Shown: positions 20,288-29,306, counted from the first letter of the stretch. The stretch: DNA of 64,000 bases from Bacillus siamensis KCTC 13613 (GCF_000262045.1 NZ_AJVF01000041.1:310001-374000); one strand, 5' to 3'. The notes: generated by a model not told the origin, from the letters alone. Program-made: numbers and translations.

Positions 20288-20311
20288 GAGAGCTTGCGAT
20301 GCAGGCTCTCT
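20288..20311 (+). other. Hairpin between obg and pheB
   Basis: An imperfect stem gagagcttgc / gcaggctctc around a three-base loop, with no T run after it. It could reduce read-through or protect the upstream mRNA. Confidence 0.4.
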
Positions 20312-20333
20312 GATGTAAGAGGGAGGGGTGCAG

Positions 20334-20777
20334 GTGAAAGAAGAGACATTTTATTTAGTGCGTGAAGACGTTCTGCCTGATGCGATGCGGAAAACCCTTG
20401 AAGTCAAAAAACTGCTGGACAGAAAAAAGGCTGAATCGGTTGCAGATGCCGTGCAGAAAGTTGATTTAAGCAGAAGCGCTTTTTACAAATACCGAGATGC
20501 GGTTTTCCCTTTTTACACGATGGTTAAAGAACAAATAATCACACTTTTCTTTCATTTGGAGGATCGGTCAGGCGCGTTGTCCCAGCTTTTGCAGGCGGTG
20601 GCTGACTCAGGAAGCAACGTGCTTTCCATTCACCAGTCGATTCCGCTTCAGGGCAGGGCGAATGTCACGCTCTCAATCAGCACATCCGCAATGGAAGAAA
20701 ACATTCATACGTTAATGAATAAACTGAGAAAATTTGATTTTATAGAAAAAGTTGAGATCTTAGGGTCAGGCGCGTAA
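20334..20777 (+). CDS. pheB: ACT-domain protein PheB
   Basis: A 147-residue protein with an N-terminal segment ([22 protein letters not shown]) and an ACT domain at about 69-145 ([24 protein letters not shown]). ACT domains bind amino acids. It was once called a chorismate mutase in B. subtilis, but no mutase motif is visible and its function is not settled. GTG 20334, just after GGGAGGGG, is preferred to GTG 20328, which overlaps that sequence. pheA starts 15 bases downstream. Confidence 0.9.
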   Translation: MKEETFYLVREDVLPDAMRKTLEVKKLLDRKKAESVADAVQKVDLSRSAFYKYRDAVFPFYTMVKEQIITLFFHLEDRSGALSQLLQAVADSGSNVLSIHQSIPLQGRANVTLSISTSAMEENIHTLMNKLRKFDFIEKVEILGSGA

Positions 20778-20792
20778 GGAGAGAAGAGAAAC

Positions 20793-21650
20793 ATGAGAGT
20801 CGGTTATTTAGGGCCAGAAGCCACATTTACACATCTAGCAGTCAGTTCCTGCTTTCAAAACAGCGTGACACAAGCACCTTATCATACAATACCGGCGTGC
20901 ATGGATGCGGCGGTTGCGGGAGAAGTGGATCTTGCATTTGTTCCTTTGGAAAACGCGCTGGAGGGATCGGTTAACTTAACGATTGACTATTTGATTCATG
21001 AGCAGCCTCTTGCGATTGTGGGGGAAATGACGCTGCCGATTTACCAGCATCTGCTCGTTCACCCTTCGAGAGAAAATGAGTGGAAAAAGCTTGAGAAAAT
21101 TTTTTCTCATTCACATGCGATTGCGCAATGCCACAAATTTCTTCATCGGCATTTTTCGTCTGTTCCTTATGAGTATGCGAAGTCAACAGGTGCGGCTGCT
21201 AAGTATGTGAGTGAGCATCCGGAACTTCCGATCGGCGTGATTGCGAATGAAATGGCGGCTGCTACATACGGATTGAGCATCGTGAAACGGGATATTCAGG
21301 ATTATCAGGATAACCACACGAGATTCGTCATTCTTTCGCCTGAAAAAGACGTCTCATTTGAAGTGAATGCAAAACTGTCATCAAGATCGAAAACGACGAT
21401 GATGGTGACGCTTCCCCAAGATGACCAATCAGGCGCACTGCACAGGGTGCTGTCCGCTTTTTCATGGAGAAACCTGAATTTATCAAAGATCGAATCGCGC
21501 CCGACAAAAACGGGTCTCGGCAACTATTTCTTTATCATTGATATTGAACAGGCGATGGATCAGGTGCTCATTCCCGGAGCCGTTCAAGAGATGGAAGCCC
21601 TCGGCTGCCGGGTCAAGCTTCTGGGAACATATCAATCCTATTCGATATAA
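20793..21650 (+). CDS. pheA: Prephenate dehydratase
   Basis: Converts prephenate to phenylpyruvate in phenylalanine synthesis. 285 residues: a catalytic PDT domain (about 1-185) starting MRVGYLGPEATFTHLA and with the DNHTRFVIL motif, and a C-terminal regulatory ACT domain (about 200-275) with SGALHRVLSAFSWRNLNLSKIESRPTK. There is no fused chorismate mutase domain, the usual state in Bacillus. ATG 20793 follows AAGGAGAG. A bidirectional terminator ends the unit. Confidence 0.97.
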   Translation: MRVGYLGPEATFTHLAVSSCFQNSVTQAPYHTIPACMDAAVAGEVDLAFVPLENALEGSVNLTIDYLIHEQPLAIVGEMTLPIYQHLLVHPSRENEWKKLEKIFSHSHAIAQCHKFLHRHFSSVPYEYAKSTGAAAKYVSEHPELPIGVIANEMAAATYGLSIVKRDIQDYQDNHTRFVILSPEKDVSFEVNAKLSSRSKTTMMVTLPQDDQSGALHRVLSAFSWRNLNLSKIESRPTKTGLGNYFFIIDIEQAMDQVLIPGAVQEMEALGCRVKLLGTYQSYSI

Positions 21651-21679
21651 AAAAAAGCCCTTCTGGGGGCTTTTTTTTA
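21649..21679. terminator. Bidirectional terminator between pheA and niaR
   Basis: Stem aaaaagccc / gggcttttt with A's before and T's after, so it can end transcription from either side. Confidence 0.9.
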
Positions 21680-22219
21680 ATCTTTTATTAATATACCCGC
21701 GGCGTCTAAGGCTTGGCAGGCTTGATCAATCCGTTCTTTCGTCGGTGCGCTTAACGTATGGAGATGCACGCCTCCTGTCAGTTGTGAAAGGTAAGCGGCA
21801 TTTGTCGAGTTAATGTGATCCATGAATTGTTTAACTTCTTTCCGTGTGCTGACTCTTATGGCAGCGGTTAAATCGCCGTATACGGGGTGTTCAATGATGA
21901 CGTCCTTTATGGTGACCCCTTCATCGACGATGAGTTCAAGCTCTTCTTCCGTCCGCTCCGGGCCGTGCAGGCAGGCGACAATCCGTTCGGCGTTTTTTTC
22001 GCCGCCGGCATTCATGCTGATGTATAAATAGCCTTGGCTCGTTGCGATAATCGGTTCGCTTTTTGCTTTCAAGAGTGATATATCCTGCACGATCACCTGT
22101 CTTGAGACATTTGCTTTTTTGGCCAATTCGCCCCCTGTTAATGGTGAGCCGGCTTCTTTCAGCCATTGAAGCAGCATGTCGCGTCTTTTCGCCCCCGTAA
22201 GCTTCGTTCCTTCTGTCAA
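21677..22219 (-). CDS. niaR: Niacin-responsive repressor NiaR (YrxA)
   Basis: Represses nadBCA and nifS when nicotinic acid is plentiful. 180 residues: an N-terminal winged HTH (about 12-65, GGELAKKANVSRQVIVQDISLLKA) and a C-terminal 3H domain named for three conserved histidines (HPVYGD, and HLHTL). Start TTG 22217-22219 overlaps the nifS TGA and lies about nine bases after AAAGGAG; this gives the B. subtilis length. The in-frame ATG at 22247-22249 lies inside nifS without a ribosome site. It is read with nifS. Confidence 0.93.
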   Translation of the reverse strand: MTEGTKLTGAKRRDMLLQWLKEAGSPLTGGELAKKANVSRQVIVQDISLLKAKSEPIIATSQGYLYISMNAGGEKNAERIVACLHGPERTEEELELIVDEGVTIKDVIIEHPVYGDLTAAIRVSTRKEVKQFMDHINSTNAAYLSQLTGGVHLHTLSAPTKERIDQACQALDAAGILIKD

Positions 22220-23367
22220 ATTGCTGATTCTCCTTTCTTTTGCTCCCATAGCGCCGTAAATGTATGTATCAGCATATCGAGCTGTTCACATGTTGTTTCA
22301 TTTCCGAATGAGATCCGGAAAAACTGCCGCGCTTCCCGTTCGGTTTTTCTCAGCGCCTTCATAGCTGAAGAAGGGCCGTGACTGCCGGCGGAACATGCGC
22401 TCCCGGTTGAGATGCAAATATCATTACGATTACATTCTAACATAACATATTGTCCTTCAAAGGAGTGAAAAAAACACCCGACAATGTGGGGCAGGCATTC
22501 ACCGCCGGTTTCTTCCTCCGAAAATGTAATAGGGAGGCCCTGAAGCCGAATTTGTTCATGAAAATATTTCTTCAGCTTCTCTGCATGCTCATGGTGTTCC
22601 GCCATGTGTTTCACTGCATACTCCGCAGCAGCGGTAAAAGCGCCGATGGCCGGTACATTCACGGTACCGGGCCTGAACCCGTTTTCATGCACGGTATGCG
22701 GATAAACCGGCTTCCAGCTGACGCCGGGCCGAATGTAAACAGCCCCAGTGCCTTTCGGGCCGTATACTTTATGACCGGAGACGGAAAGGGCATCGATACC
22801 CGTCTGATCTGCATTAATCGGCAGTTTGCCGAAACTTTGAACACAATCGCAATGAAGCAAAATGTTTCGATGGTGAAGAAAAGCGGCCAGGCGATCCACT
22901 GGCTGGATGAGACCGATTTCTGAATTGGCGTGCTGTATAGAAACAAGCCCCGTGTCAGGACGGATATGCGCCTCCAATATGTCCTCGGTTATAAGGCCGT
23001 TTCTGTCGGGGGAAATGACAGTGACTTCAATTCCCTGATCAGCTAAAAACGCTGCGGCATTATGGATCGAATGGTGTTCCATTGCGGTCGTAATAAAATG
23101 TTTTTTGTGAGGGGGAAGACCATGCAGCAATGATTGGACGGCCAGAATGTTCGCTTCCGTGCCGCCGCTTGTAAAATAAATGCCGTCTGCCGCTCCGCCG
23201 ATCAATTTTCCTGCAGAATGTCTGCAATATTCCAGCACATCCGCCGCTCTCCCTCCGGCATCATGAAGGCTGCTTGCATTTCCGAATACCTCTGTACTGA
23301 GATGCTGAAAGACTTCCGCGGCTTTTGGACTTAAAGGCGCTCCCGCCGCATAATCAAGATAAATCAT
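22216..23367 (-). CDS. nifS: Cysteine desulfurase for NadA maturation (NifS)
   Basis: A PLP enzyme that releases sulfur from cysteine; in B. subtilis this copy serves NAD synthesis by building the NadA iron-sulfur cluster. 383 residues with the PLP lysine Lys200 in SVSGHKVYGPKG and the catalytic Cys325 in STGSACSAGS. It starts at ATG 23365-23367, divergent from nadB, and its stop overlaps the niaR start. It is distinct from the second desulfurase gene at 55.1 kb. Confidence 0.95.
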   Translation of the reverse strand: MIYLDYAAGAPLSPKAAEVFQHLSTEVFGNASSLHDAGGRAADVLEYCRHSAGKLIGGAADGIYFTSGGTEANILAVQSLLHGLPPHKKHFITTAMEHHSIHNAAAFLADQGIEVTVISPDRNGLITEDILEAHIRPDTGLVSIQHANSEIGLIQPVDRLAAFLHHRNILLHCDCVQSFGKLPINADQTGIDALSVSGHKVYGPKGTGAVYIRPGVSWKPVYPHTVHENGFRPGTVNVPAIGAFTAAAEYAVKHMAEHHEHAEKLKKYFHEQIRLQGLPITFSEEETGGECLPHIVGCFFHSFEGQYVMLECNRNDICISTGSACSAGSHGPSSAMKALRKTEREARQFFRISFGNETTCEQLDMLIHTFTALWEQKKGESAI

Positions 23368-23422
23368 ACAGGCCGTCTCCTATCCGTTTATGTTAAAAAA
23401 AGCTTGAGTTTATTTTATCCTT

Positions 23423-23458
23423 GTGTAAATATAGGTGTCAAGACAGGTGTAAATATAA
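23423..23458. promoter_or_regulatory. NiaR operator between nifS and nadB
   Basis: Two identical 11-base direct repeats, gtgtaaatata (23423-23433 and 23448-23458), flank a small palindrome tgtcaagaca (23437-23446). This agrees with the repeated NiaR/YrxA site known in this same divergent region of B. subtilis. Candidate nadB promoter elements (TTGAGT 23404-23409, TAAATA 23426-23431) overlap it, so binding would block initiation. Confidence 0.72.
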
Positions 23459-23471
23459 CAGGAGGGTGATT

Positions 23472-25037
23472 ATGTCTGGAAAAACAATTATCATCATTGG
23501 TTCGGGGACGGCGGCCCTCGCCTGTGCTTCTGCATTTCCTCCGTCATACCAAGTGACCGTCATAACGAAAAGAAACGTAACAAACAGCAATTCGCATTAT
23601 GCTCAAGGCGGGATTGCTGTTTCATATGCAGAAGATGACTCCATTGACTCCCATGTGAACGATACACTGTATGCGGGCTGCGGCCATAATGACGTGACAG
23701 CCGTGCGGGATTTGCTGCAAAGCGGACAAAGCATGATAAACAGGCTGATAGAAAGTCAATTTCCATTTGATACGAAATCAGACGGAACATTTTGTCTCGG
23801 CAGGGAAGGCGCTCATTCTAAAAGACGAATTCTGCATGCCGGGGGAGATGCGACCGGGCGGATTTTGGTCGAGTATCTGCTTCGGCAGCTGAGGGACGGC
23901 ATACGGATCATTGAACACGAAACGGCTGTTGAGCTGCTGATTGAAGATGGACGGTGCGCGGGCGTTGCCGTAAAGGATGCTTCAGGCTCCGTTTCTTACA
24001 GAAGAGCGGATTGCGTAGTGCTTGCATCAGGCGGCTGCGGCAGTCTGTATCAGTATCATACAAATGATTCCGCCATAACGGGAGACGGCATCGCTCTTGC
24101 CTTACGTGCGGGAGCAGAGATCACGGATATGGAGTTCACCCAGTTTCACCCGACCCTCCTTGTGAAAAACGGGACTGTGTACGGGCTGATTTCTGAAGCT
24201 GTGAGAGGGGAAGGCGGATATTTAACGGATCGTTCAGGGCGCAGAATCATGACGGGCAGACACGCGCTTGAAGATTTGGCGCCGAGGGATGTCGTTTCAC
24301 GGGCGATTTTCGAAGAAATAATGAAAGAAAATCCAGTTTATATGAATTGCAGCCGAATCGCCGATTTTAACAAACGTTTTCCGACCATAACAGAAATTTG
24401 TCAAACAGCCGGCGTTGATATTGAAAGCGGGATTCCCGTAGCCCCGGGGATGCATTTTTTAATGGGCGGAGTAAAAACCGATACATGGGGGAAAACGTCT
24501 GTGCCTGATCTCTACGCCATAGGCGAGACCGCCTGCACAGGCCTGCACGGGGCAAACCGGCTTGCGAGCAACTCGCTGCTGGAAGCCTTGGCAAGCGGAC
24601 AAAGGTGTGCGGAACATATCATTCAAACACCGTTAAACGGAAGATATAAAAAAGCTTCGAAAAAATCTGACGTCATCTTACAAGTGCCGGATACAACGCT
24701 TCACATGCTCCAAGCCAAAATGACAGCCGGAGCGGGCATCGTCAGAGATAAAGAAAACATGCAGGCGCTGGCATTCTGGCTTAACAAAGTACCTGTTCAT
24801 CATATGAATGTGAAGGATATCACAACGGAACAAGCCGAGCTGTCCTGCTTATGGCAGACCGCACAACTCGCCGTATCTTCTGCTCTTATCCGGGAGGAAA
24901 GCAGAGGCGCCCATTTTCGCGCTGATTTTCCCGGGACAGAGAAAGAGTGGCATGGAAAACAAATCATTCATTCAACATCAGGAACAGTTATCAGAAAAAA
25001 CGAAGGGATTGGAGAAATATGGACATTCTGCAGCTGA
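23472..25037 (+). CDS. nadB: L-aspartate oxidase
   Basis: A FAD enzyme that oxidises aspartate to iminoaspartate, the first step of de novo NAD synthesis. 521 residues with the dinucleotide-binding start TIIIIGSGTAALACAS, the SNSHYAQGGIAV and HAGGDATGRIL stretches of the family, and APGMHFLMGGVKTD and GANRLASNSLLEAL in the C-terminal half. ATG 23472 follows AGGAGGGTG. The 3' end overlaps nadC by 19 bases, and the C-terminal tail differs from B. subtilis. Confidence 0.96.
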   Translation: MSGKTIIIIGSGTAALACASAFPPSYQVTVITKRNVTNSNSHYAQGGIAVSYAEDDSIDSHVNDTLYAGCGHNDVTAVRDLLQSGQSMINRLIESQFPFDTKSDGTFCLGREGAHSKRRILHAGGDATGRILVEYLLRQLRDGIRIIEHETAVELLIEDGRCAGVAVKDASGSVSYRRADCVVLASGGCGSLYQYHTNDSAITGDGIALALRAGAEITDMEFTQFHPTLLVKNGTVYGLISEAVRGEGGYLTDRSGRRIMTGRHALEDLAPRDVVSRAIFEEIMKENPVYMNCSRIADFNKRFPTITEICQTAGVDIESGIPVAPGMHFLMGGVKTDTWGKTSVPDLYAIGETACTGLHGANRLASNSLLEALASGQRCAEHIIQTPLNGRYKKASKKSDVILQVPDTTLHMLQAKMTAGAGIVRDKENMQALAFWLNKVPVHHMNVKDITTEQAELSCLWQTAQLAVSSALIREESRGAHFRADFPGTEKEWHGKQIIHSTSGTVIRKNEGIGEIWTFCS

Positions 25038-25867
25038 AGCAAATGCTGACACATTTTTTTCAGGAAGATATCGGAACGGGTGACGTAACGTCACAAGCAA
25101 TTTTTTCGGATCAGCAATGTAAGGCGGAGATTATCGCAAAAACAGACGGTGTGTTTGCCGGAGAAGCCGTTATCCGTGAAGGGTGGAAGCTTTTAAACAA
25201 CGATATCCGCGTCCGCTCTCTGAAAAAAGACGGAGAACGGATGAAAAAAGGGGACGTGCTTGCTGAAATGGAAGGCCCGGCGGCGGCTCTTCTAACGGGG
25301 GAGCGTGTGATCCTGAATCTTATCCAAAGAATGTCAGGCATTGCGACAATGACGGATGAGGCCAAAAGGCGTCTTGATGATTCGTCCATTAAGCTTTGTG
25401 ATACGAGAAAAACGACACCGGGGCTCAGAATGCTGGAAAAATACGCCGTCCGGATCGGCGGCGGCTGTAATCACCGCTTCGGCCTATATGACGGCATCAT
25501 GATTAAAGATAATCATATTGCCGCCTGCGGATCGATAAAGGCGGCCATGGAGCGGGCGAGAAAAGCTGCGGGGCAGATGCTTGCGGCAGAAGTCGAAATC
25601 GAATCCGAACAGCAGTTGCTCGAGGCAATAGAAGCGGGTGCAGACGTTATTATGTTTGACAACTGTCCGCCCGAGTCCGTCCGGCGTTTTGCTGCCATGA
25701 CACCGGCCCATATCAAAACGGAAGCATCCGGAGGCATAACGCTCGACACATTGCCTGCTTATAGAGGAACAGGCGTACAATATATTTCACTCGGATTTCT
25801 GACTCATTCAGTAAAAAGCGCCGATATCAGCATGGATGTTGCGGCGGAACAGGGGGATTTTTCATAA
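25019..25867 (+). CDS. nadC: Quinolinate phosphoribosyltransferase
   Basis: Joins quinolinate and PRPP to give nicotinate mononucleotide. 282 residues with [10 protein letters not shown] near the start, the central [19 protein letters not shown], and IKDNHI and MFDNCPPE in the barrel, all family markers. ATG 25019 lies inside the end of nadB, after GGAG. The stop shares one base with the nadA ATG, so the three genes are translationally coupled. Confidence 0.96.
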   Translation: MDILQLKQMLTHFFQEDIGTGDVTSQAIFSDQQCKAEIIAKTDGVFAGEAVIREGWKLLNNDIRVRSLKKDGERMKKGDVLAEMEGPAAALLTGERVILNLIQRMSGIATMTDEAKRRLDDSSIKLCDTRKTTPGLRMLEKYAVRIGGGCNHRFGLYDGIMIKDNHIAACGSIKAAMERARKAAGQMLAAEVEIESEQQLLEAIEAGADVIMFDNCPPESVRRFAAMTPAHIKTEASGGITLDTLPAYRGTGVQYISLGFLTHSVKSADISMDVAAEQGDFS

Positions 25868-26970
25868 TGTCTATCTTTGACGTGTTAACTGCATCAGCTG
25901 ACATGATGCCGAGCCATTATAAAAACTTGAGTACCGAAGAAATGGAGGAGCGGGTCGCCGCGATTAAACGGTCCTTCGGGAAACGTCTGTTCATCCCGGG
26001 ACATCACTATCAAAAAGATGAAGTGATACAATTTGCCGATACTGCCGGTGACTCCCTGCAGCTTGCCCAAGCAGCCGAAAAAAATAAAGATGCGGAATAT
26101 ATTGTGTTTTGCGGCGTGCATTTTATGGCGGAAACGGCTGATATGCTGACTGATGATAACCAAACCGTCATTTTGCCCGACATGCGCGCCGGCTGTTCGA
26201 TGGCTGATATGGCTGATATACAGCAGACGGATAAAGCATGGCAAGAGCTTCAAGAGCTGTACGGTAACACCATCATTCCGTTAACATATGTTAACTCGAC
26301 GGCGGAAATTAAAGCATTCGTCGGGCGGCACGGCGGAGCAACCGTCACTTCTTCGAATGCCCGGAGCGTGCTGGAATGGGCCTTTAAACAAAAGGAAAGA
26401 ATTTTATTTTTGCCGGATCAGCATTTAGGCAGAAATACAGCATATGACCTCGGCATTCCGCTGACAGAAATGGCTGTATGGGATCCGGCTCAGAACCGAT
26501 TGCTTACAGACCACCCGGAAAACATTAAGATCATTCTTTGGAAAGGACATTGCTCCGTACACGAAAAATTCACAGCGGAAAATATTTCTCAGCTGCGGCA
26601 GCGGGATTCTGACATCCGTATTATCGTTCACCCGGAATGTTCGCGGGAAGTGGTCTCACTAAGTGATGACAGCGGATCTACCAAATACATTATTGATACG
26701 ATTGAACAGGCTGAGCCGGGAAGCAAGTGGGCTGTCGGCACGGAAATGAATCTTGTGCAGCGCCTCATTCAATCGCACCCGGATAAACAGATTGAATCAC
26801 TGAATCCGGATATGTGTCCGTGTCTGACAATGAACAGAATCGACCTTCCGCATTTATTGTGGTCGCTTGAGCAGCTTGAAAAAGGTGAGCCGAAGGGTGT
26901 CATTAAGGTTCCGGAAGCGGTTCGGACAGAAGCGCTTCGTGCGTTGAACAGAATGCTGAGCCATACGTAA
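25867..26970 (+). CDS. nadA: Quinolinate synthase (4Fe-4S)
   Basis: Condenses iminoaspartate with dihydroxyacetone phosphate to quinolinate. The 367-residue protein has the long Bacillus-type layout with three cluster cysteines: in [11 protein letters not shown] (Cys110), in [11 protein letters not shown] (about 229), and in the C-terminal [22 protein letters not shown] and the NSTAEIKA segment are also typical. NifS encoded opposite probably supplies its sulfur. No terminator is visible after it; safA follows after 126 bases. Confidence 0.96.
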   Translation: MSIFDVLTASADMMPSHYKNLSTEEMEERVAAIKRSFGKRLFIPGHHYQKDEVIQFADTAGDSLQLAQAAEKNKDAEYIVFCGVHFMAETADMLTDDNQTVILPDMRAGCSMADMADIQQTDKAWQELQELYGNTIIPLTYVNSTAEIKAFVGRHGGATVTSSNARSVLEWAFKQKERILFLPDQHLGRNTAYDLGIPLTEMAVWDPAQNRLLTDHPENIKIILWKGHCSVHEKFTAENISQLRQRDSDIRIIVHPECSREVVSLSDDSGSTKYIIDTIEQAEPGSKWAVGTEMNLVQRLIQSHPDKQIESLNPDMCPCLTMNRIDLPHLLWSLEQLEKGEPKGVIKVPEAVRTEALRALNRMLSHT

Positions 26971-26982
26971 AAATAAAAAACT

Positions 26983-27090
26983 CCCCTCCTTTCCAAATTT
27001 TTTATCATCATGCCCAGCTCGCCTGCATATAGTGTGAAGAAACGTATTGTAATGACAAATGTACCGTTCACGTTTTGTGCATAGGAGGGG
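26983..27090 (+). promoter_or_regulatory. nadA-safA gap with an anti-Shine-Dalgarno complement
   Basis: tcccctcct (26982-26990) is perfectly complementary to the safA ribosome site aggagggga (27083-27091). A weak SigE-like promoter (GCATATA 27025-27031, CGTATTGT 27043-27050, spacing rather short) lies between them. Only read-through mRNA from nadA would contain both halves. Confidence 0.35.
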
Positions 27091-27096
27091 AAAACG

Positions 27097-28317
27097 TTGA
27101 AAATTCATATCGTTCAAAAAGGCGATTCGCTCTGGAAAATAGCTGAAAAATACGGAGTTGATTTTGAAGAATTAAAGAAATTGAATAATCAGCTGAGCAA
27201 TCCAGACTTAATTATGCCTGGAATGAAGATAAAGGTGCCTTCAGAAGCCGTTCCGGTCAGAAAAGAACCAAAGGCAAACTTCGGAACGTCTGCGCATAAG
27301 CATGAGCATCCATATGCCAAAGAAAAACCGAAATCAGTTGTGGATATCGAAGACACCATACCGGAAGAACCAAAGCCGTCAATTCCGTATGTGCCGCCGA
27401 TCTCTGAAAAGCATGAAAATGTGCTGCCGGAAGCTGATATGAATCAGTATTATCCGACCAATCAGCTGTTTCAGCCGTGGTCGCCTCCTAAGCCGGAGGA
27501 ACCGGTGACACATTTTGTCGAGCCGAAAGAAAAAGAGCATGACAATAACATTCCACAACAGGAGGAAATGATCAACATGGAAAACGCGAATTACCCGAAT
27601 ATGCCAAAGGCGCCTGAAGCCGGAAAGATGGAAGAAGAAAACGCAGCTTATCATCTGCCGAACATGCCAAACATCCCGAATGTCCCATTTCCGAATATGC
27701 CGGCCGTTGAACCGCCTTTTATGCATTATCCGATTCCGTGCATGCCTTGTCCTTGTCCGGTTCCGGTGACACCGATGCTGCCGGGTTCGGGATTATGCCA
27801 TCCGTGCTTCCCGGTAGGCGGAGGTTTCGGCGGTTTTGGAGGAGGTTATGGAGGCTTTCCGGTAATGCCGATGCCGTTACCGTACGGATTCCATCATCAC
27901 GGATTCCATCATCCGGGATTTGGGCCGCAAGCGGGTTACGGTGAATATGAAAACGAGGCCCATGAAAATGCAGAGCATTTTGATGGTTTTACATCTGGTT
28001 TCGGCGGTGCTCCATACGGACATATGCCGTATTACGGCGGCTATTCATCACATTACGCAAACGAGCCGCATCACGATGGAAAATTTAAGGACGATGATTG
28101 CGGCTGCAATGATTCGCATCATCACCATCATCACCACCACGGTTCACATCATCATGGTTCACATCACCATCACGCCAATATGCCTGTGCAGCCATATCCG
28201 AATATGGGCGCAAATGCCGGATATTTTATGCCTTACGGCGGAGCAAATCCCAATGCCGCGCCGAATCAGCCGAGTCCAAATCAAGTATTCGGACGGCCGG
28301 AGGAAGATGAAGACTAA
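27097..28317 (+). CDS. safA: Spore coat assembly protein SafA
   Basis: A major inner-coat organiser that binds SpoVID and the cortex. 406 residues: an N-terminal LysM domain (about 2-48, IHIVQKGDSLWKIAEKYG), a linker with the SpoVID-contact region, then a long Pro/Gly/Tyr/His/Asn-rich coat domain. Start TTG 27097 follows AGGAGGGG. B. subtilis also makes a C-terminal form (C30) from an internal start. The same arrangement is seen here: AGGAGG at 27560-27565, then ATG 27568 and ATG 27577 (Met158, Met161). Near the C-terminus lie DDCGCND and a histidine tract (341-359). It is longer than B. subtilis SafA (387). Confidence 0.95.
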   Translation: MKIHIVQKGDSLWKIAEKYGVDFEELKKLNNQLSNPDLIMPGMKIKVPSEAVPVRKEPKANFGTSAHKHEHPYAKEKPKSVVDIEDTIPEEPKPSIPYVPPISEKHENVLPEADMNQYYPTNQLFQPWSPPKPEEPVTHFVEPKEKEHDNNIPQQEEMINMENANYPNMPKAPEAGKMEEENAAYHLPNMPNIPNVPFPNMPAVEPPFMHYPIPCMPCPCPVPVTPMLPGSGLCHPCFPVGGGFGGFGGGYGGFPVMPMPLPYGFHHHGFHHPGFGPQAGYGEYENEAHENAEHFDGFTSGFGGAPYGHMPYYGGYSSHYANEPHHDGKFKDDDCGCNDSHHHHHHHHGSHHHGSHHHHANMPVQPYPNMGANAGYFMPYGGANPNAAPNQPSPNQVFGRPEEDED

Positions 28318-28323
28318 TGTATC

Positions 28324-28350
28324 GGGACGATGTATGTCGTTCCTTTTTTT
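28324..28350 (+). terminator. Terminator of safA
   Basis: Stem gggacga / tcgttcc (one G-T pair) followed by seven T's. Confidence 0.85.
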
Positions 28351-28463
28351 ATGTCCGAAGAAGAATGGACATAACTGACAAGCTTAAACCCGCCGCCGGC
28401 CGCACATCCTAAACATGAGCGGAAAACGCTCACACAGCGATGAATCCACGGGGGGTTTTTCCA

Positions 28464-29057
28464 TTGGGCAAAAAACTGATGACAATCGCAGGCGTTTTAG
28501 CCGTGACTGCAAGTTTAACGGCATGCGGAGCAAATAATGCCATGAATGACGGACGCTACAATCAGACAACACGTCCGGTCGGGTATTATTCAAATGACAA
28601 TGATAACGGCAGACGCCAGTACGGAATGGACCATCAAGGACCTGTTTCCGAAATGATGGAAAACCGAAACGGCCGCCGGGATACGACAAACGTGTCTTAC
28701 CGAAATGCGCCGAATAACGGGGTTCCGTTAACAACTGACGGCACATATAACGGCCGCAACGCCAATACGCCGCCGGCCGCTATGTCTTATAATGGGTATG
28801 ACAATGCCGAAAACATCAGAATGGCGGCAAAAATTGCAAACCGTGTGAAAAAAGTAAAAGGCGTACAGGATAGTCAGGTCGTCGTGACTGACACGAGAGT
28901 CGTCATTGCCGTCAGAACAAATCATCCTTTTACGAAAAATGATGATAAACATGTCAAACATGCAGCCAAAAAGTTCGCGGACGGCCGCGCAATTCAAGTA
29001 TTTACTGATAACGCCACTTTTACAAAGCTTCAAGACATGAACAAAAACAGCCGTTAG
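28464..29057 (+). CDS. coxA: Spore cortex lipoprotein CoxA (YhcN/YlaJ family)
   Basis: A 197-residue predicted lipoprotein with a signal peptide ending in the lipobox LTAC (Cys21). An Asn/Gly/Arg-rich middle follows, then a YhcN/YlaJ-like C-terminal domain (about 110-190, AAKIANRVKKVKGVQDSQVVVTDTRVVIAV). B. subtilis CoxA (YrbB) is found in the spore cortex. TTG 28464 is preferred, eight bases after GGGGGG; the in-frame ATG at 28440 has no ribosome site. It stands alone between terminators. Confidence 0.87.
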   Translation: MGKKLMTIAGVLAVTASLTACGANNAMNDGRYNQTTRPVGYYSNDNDNGRRQYGMDHQGPVSEMMENRNGRRDTTNVSYRNAPNNGVPLTTDGTYNGRNANTPPAAMSYNGYDNAENIRMAAKIANRVKKVKGVQDSQVVVTDTRVVIAVRTNHPFTKNDDKHVKHAAKKFADGRAIQVFTDNATFTKLQDMNKNSR

Positions 29058-29062
29058 ACGGG

Positions 29063-29097
29063 ACTGCCGGATGATTTCATCCGGCAGTATTTTTTTC
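29063..29097 (+). terminator. Terminator of coxA
   Basis: Stem actgccggatga / tcatccggcagt followed by a T tract. Confidence 0.93.
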
Positions 29098-29105
29098 ATC
29101 ATTTC

Positions 29106-29135
29106 TTTACATATTCTTAAAACGCTCTTTATATT
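29106..29135 (+). promoter_or_regulatory. Candidate promoter of the 39-codon gene
   Basis: TTTACA (29106-29111), then TATATT (29130-29135) with 18 bases between, or TTATAT (29129-29134) with 17. About 47 bases before the small gene. Confidence 0.55.
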
Positions 29136-29181
29136 GCGCTGTTAACATAAAAGCAAAATAAAATGTAACGGAGGAGCCGGG

Positions 29182-29301
29182 ATGAAAAAAACGGAGCGCG
29201 ACAAAAGCTGCGGGACAAAAACTGTGTATTTGACTGTAAGAGGATACCGACTCAAACTGACGCCCGGACAGATGAAACTGATATCAGCCTGCCGGGCATA
29301 A
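29182..29301 (+). CDS. Unrecognised 39-residue basic protein
   Basis: ATG 29182 lies six bases after GGAGG and opens a 39-codon frame ending at TAA 29299-29301. The product is basic, with MKKTERDKSC at the start and LKLTPGQMKLISACRA at the end, and two cysteines (10 and 37). The central TVYLTVRGYRLKL looks like a beta hairpin. A promoter-like sequence lies before it and a strong terminator after it, so it has a complete transcription unit. I do not recognise the family. In B. subtilis 168 this interval (coxA to bofC) holds yrbC, yrbD, yrbE and csbX, from memory; they are absent here. No function can be assigned. Confidence 0.62.
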   Translation: MKKTERDKSCGTKTVYLTVRGYRLKLTPGQMKLISACRA

Positions 29302-29306
29302 TAAAG

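Noticed and set aside
26971..27010. Terminator after nadA
   Set aside because: A and T tracts are present but no inverted repeat is seen.
28117..28173. Triplet repeats in safA as a CRISPR or satellite array
   Set aside because: The repeat is a run of His codons in frame, with no repeat-spacer pattern.
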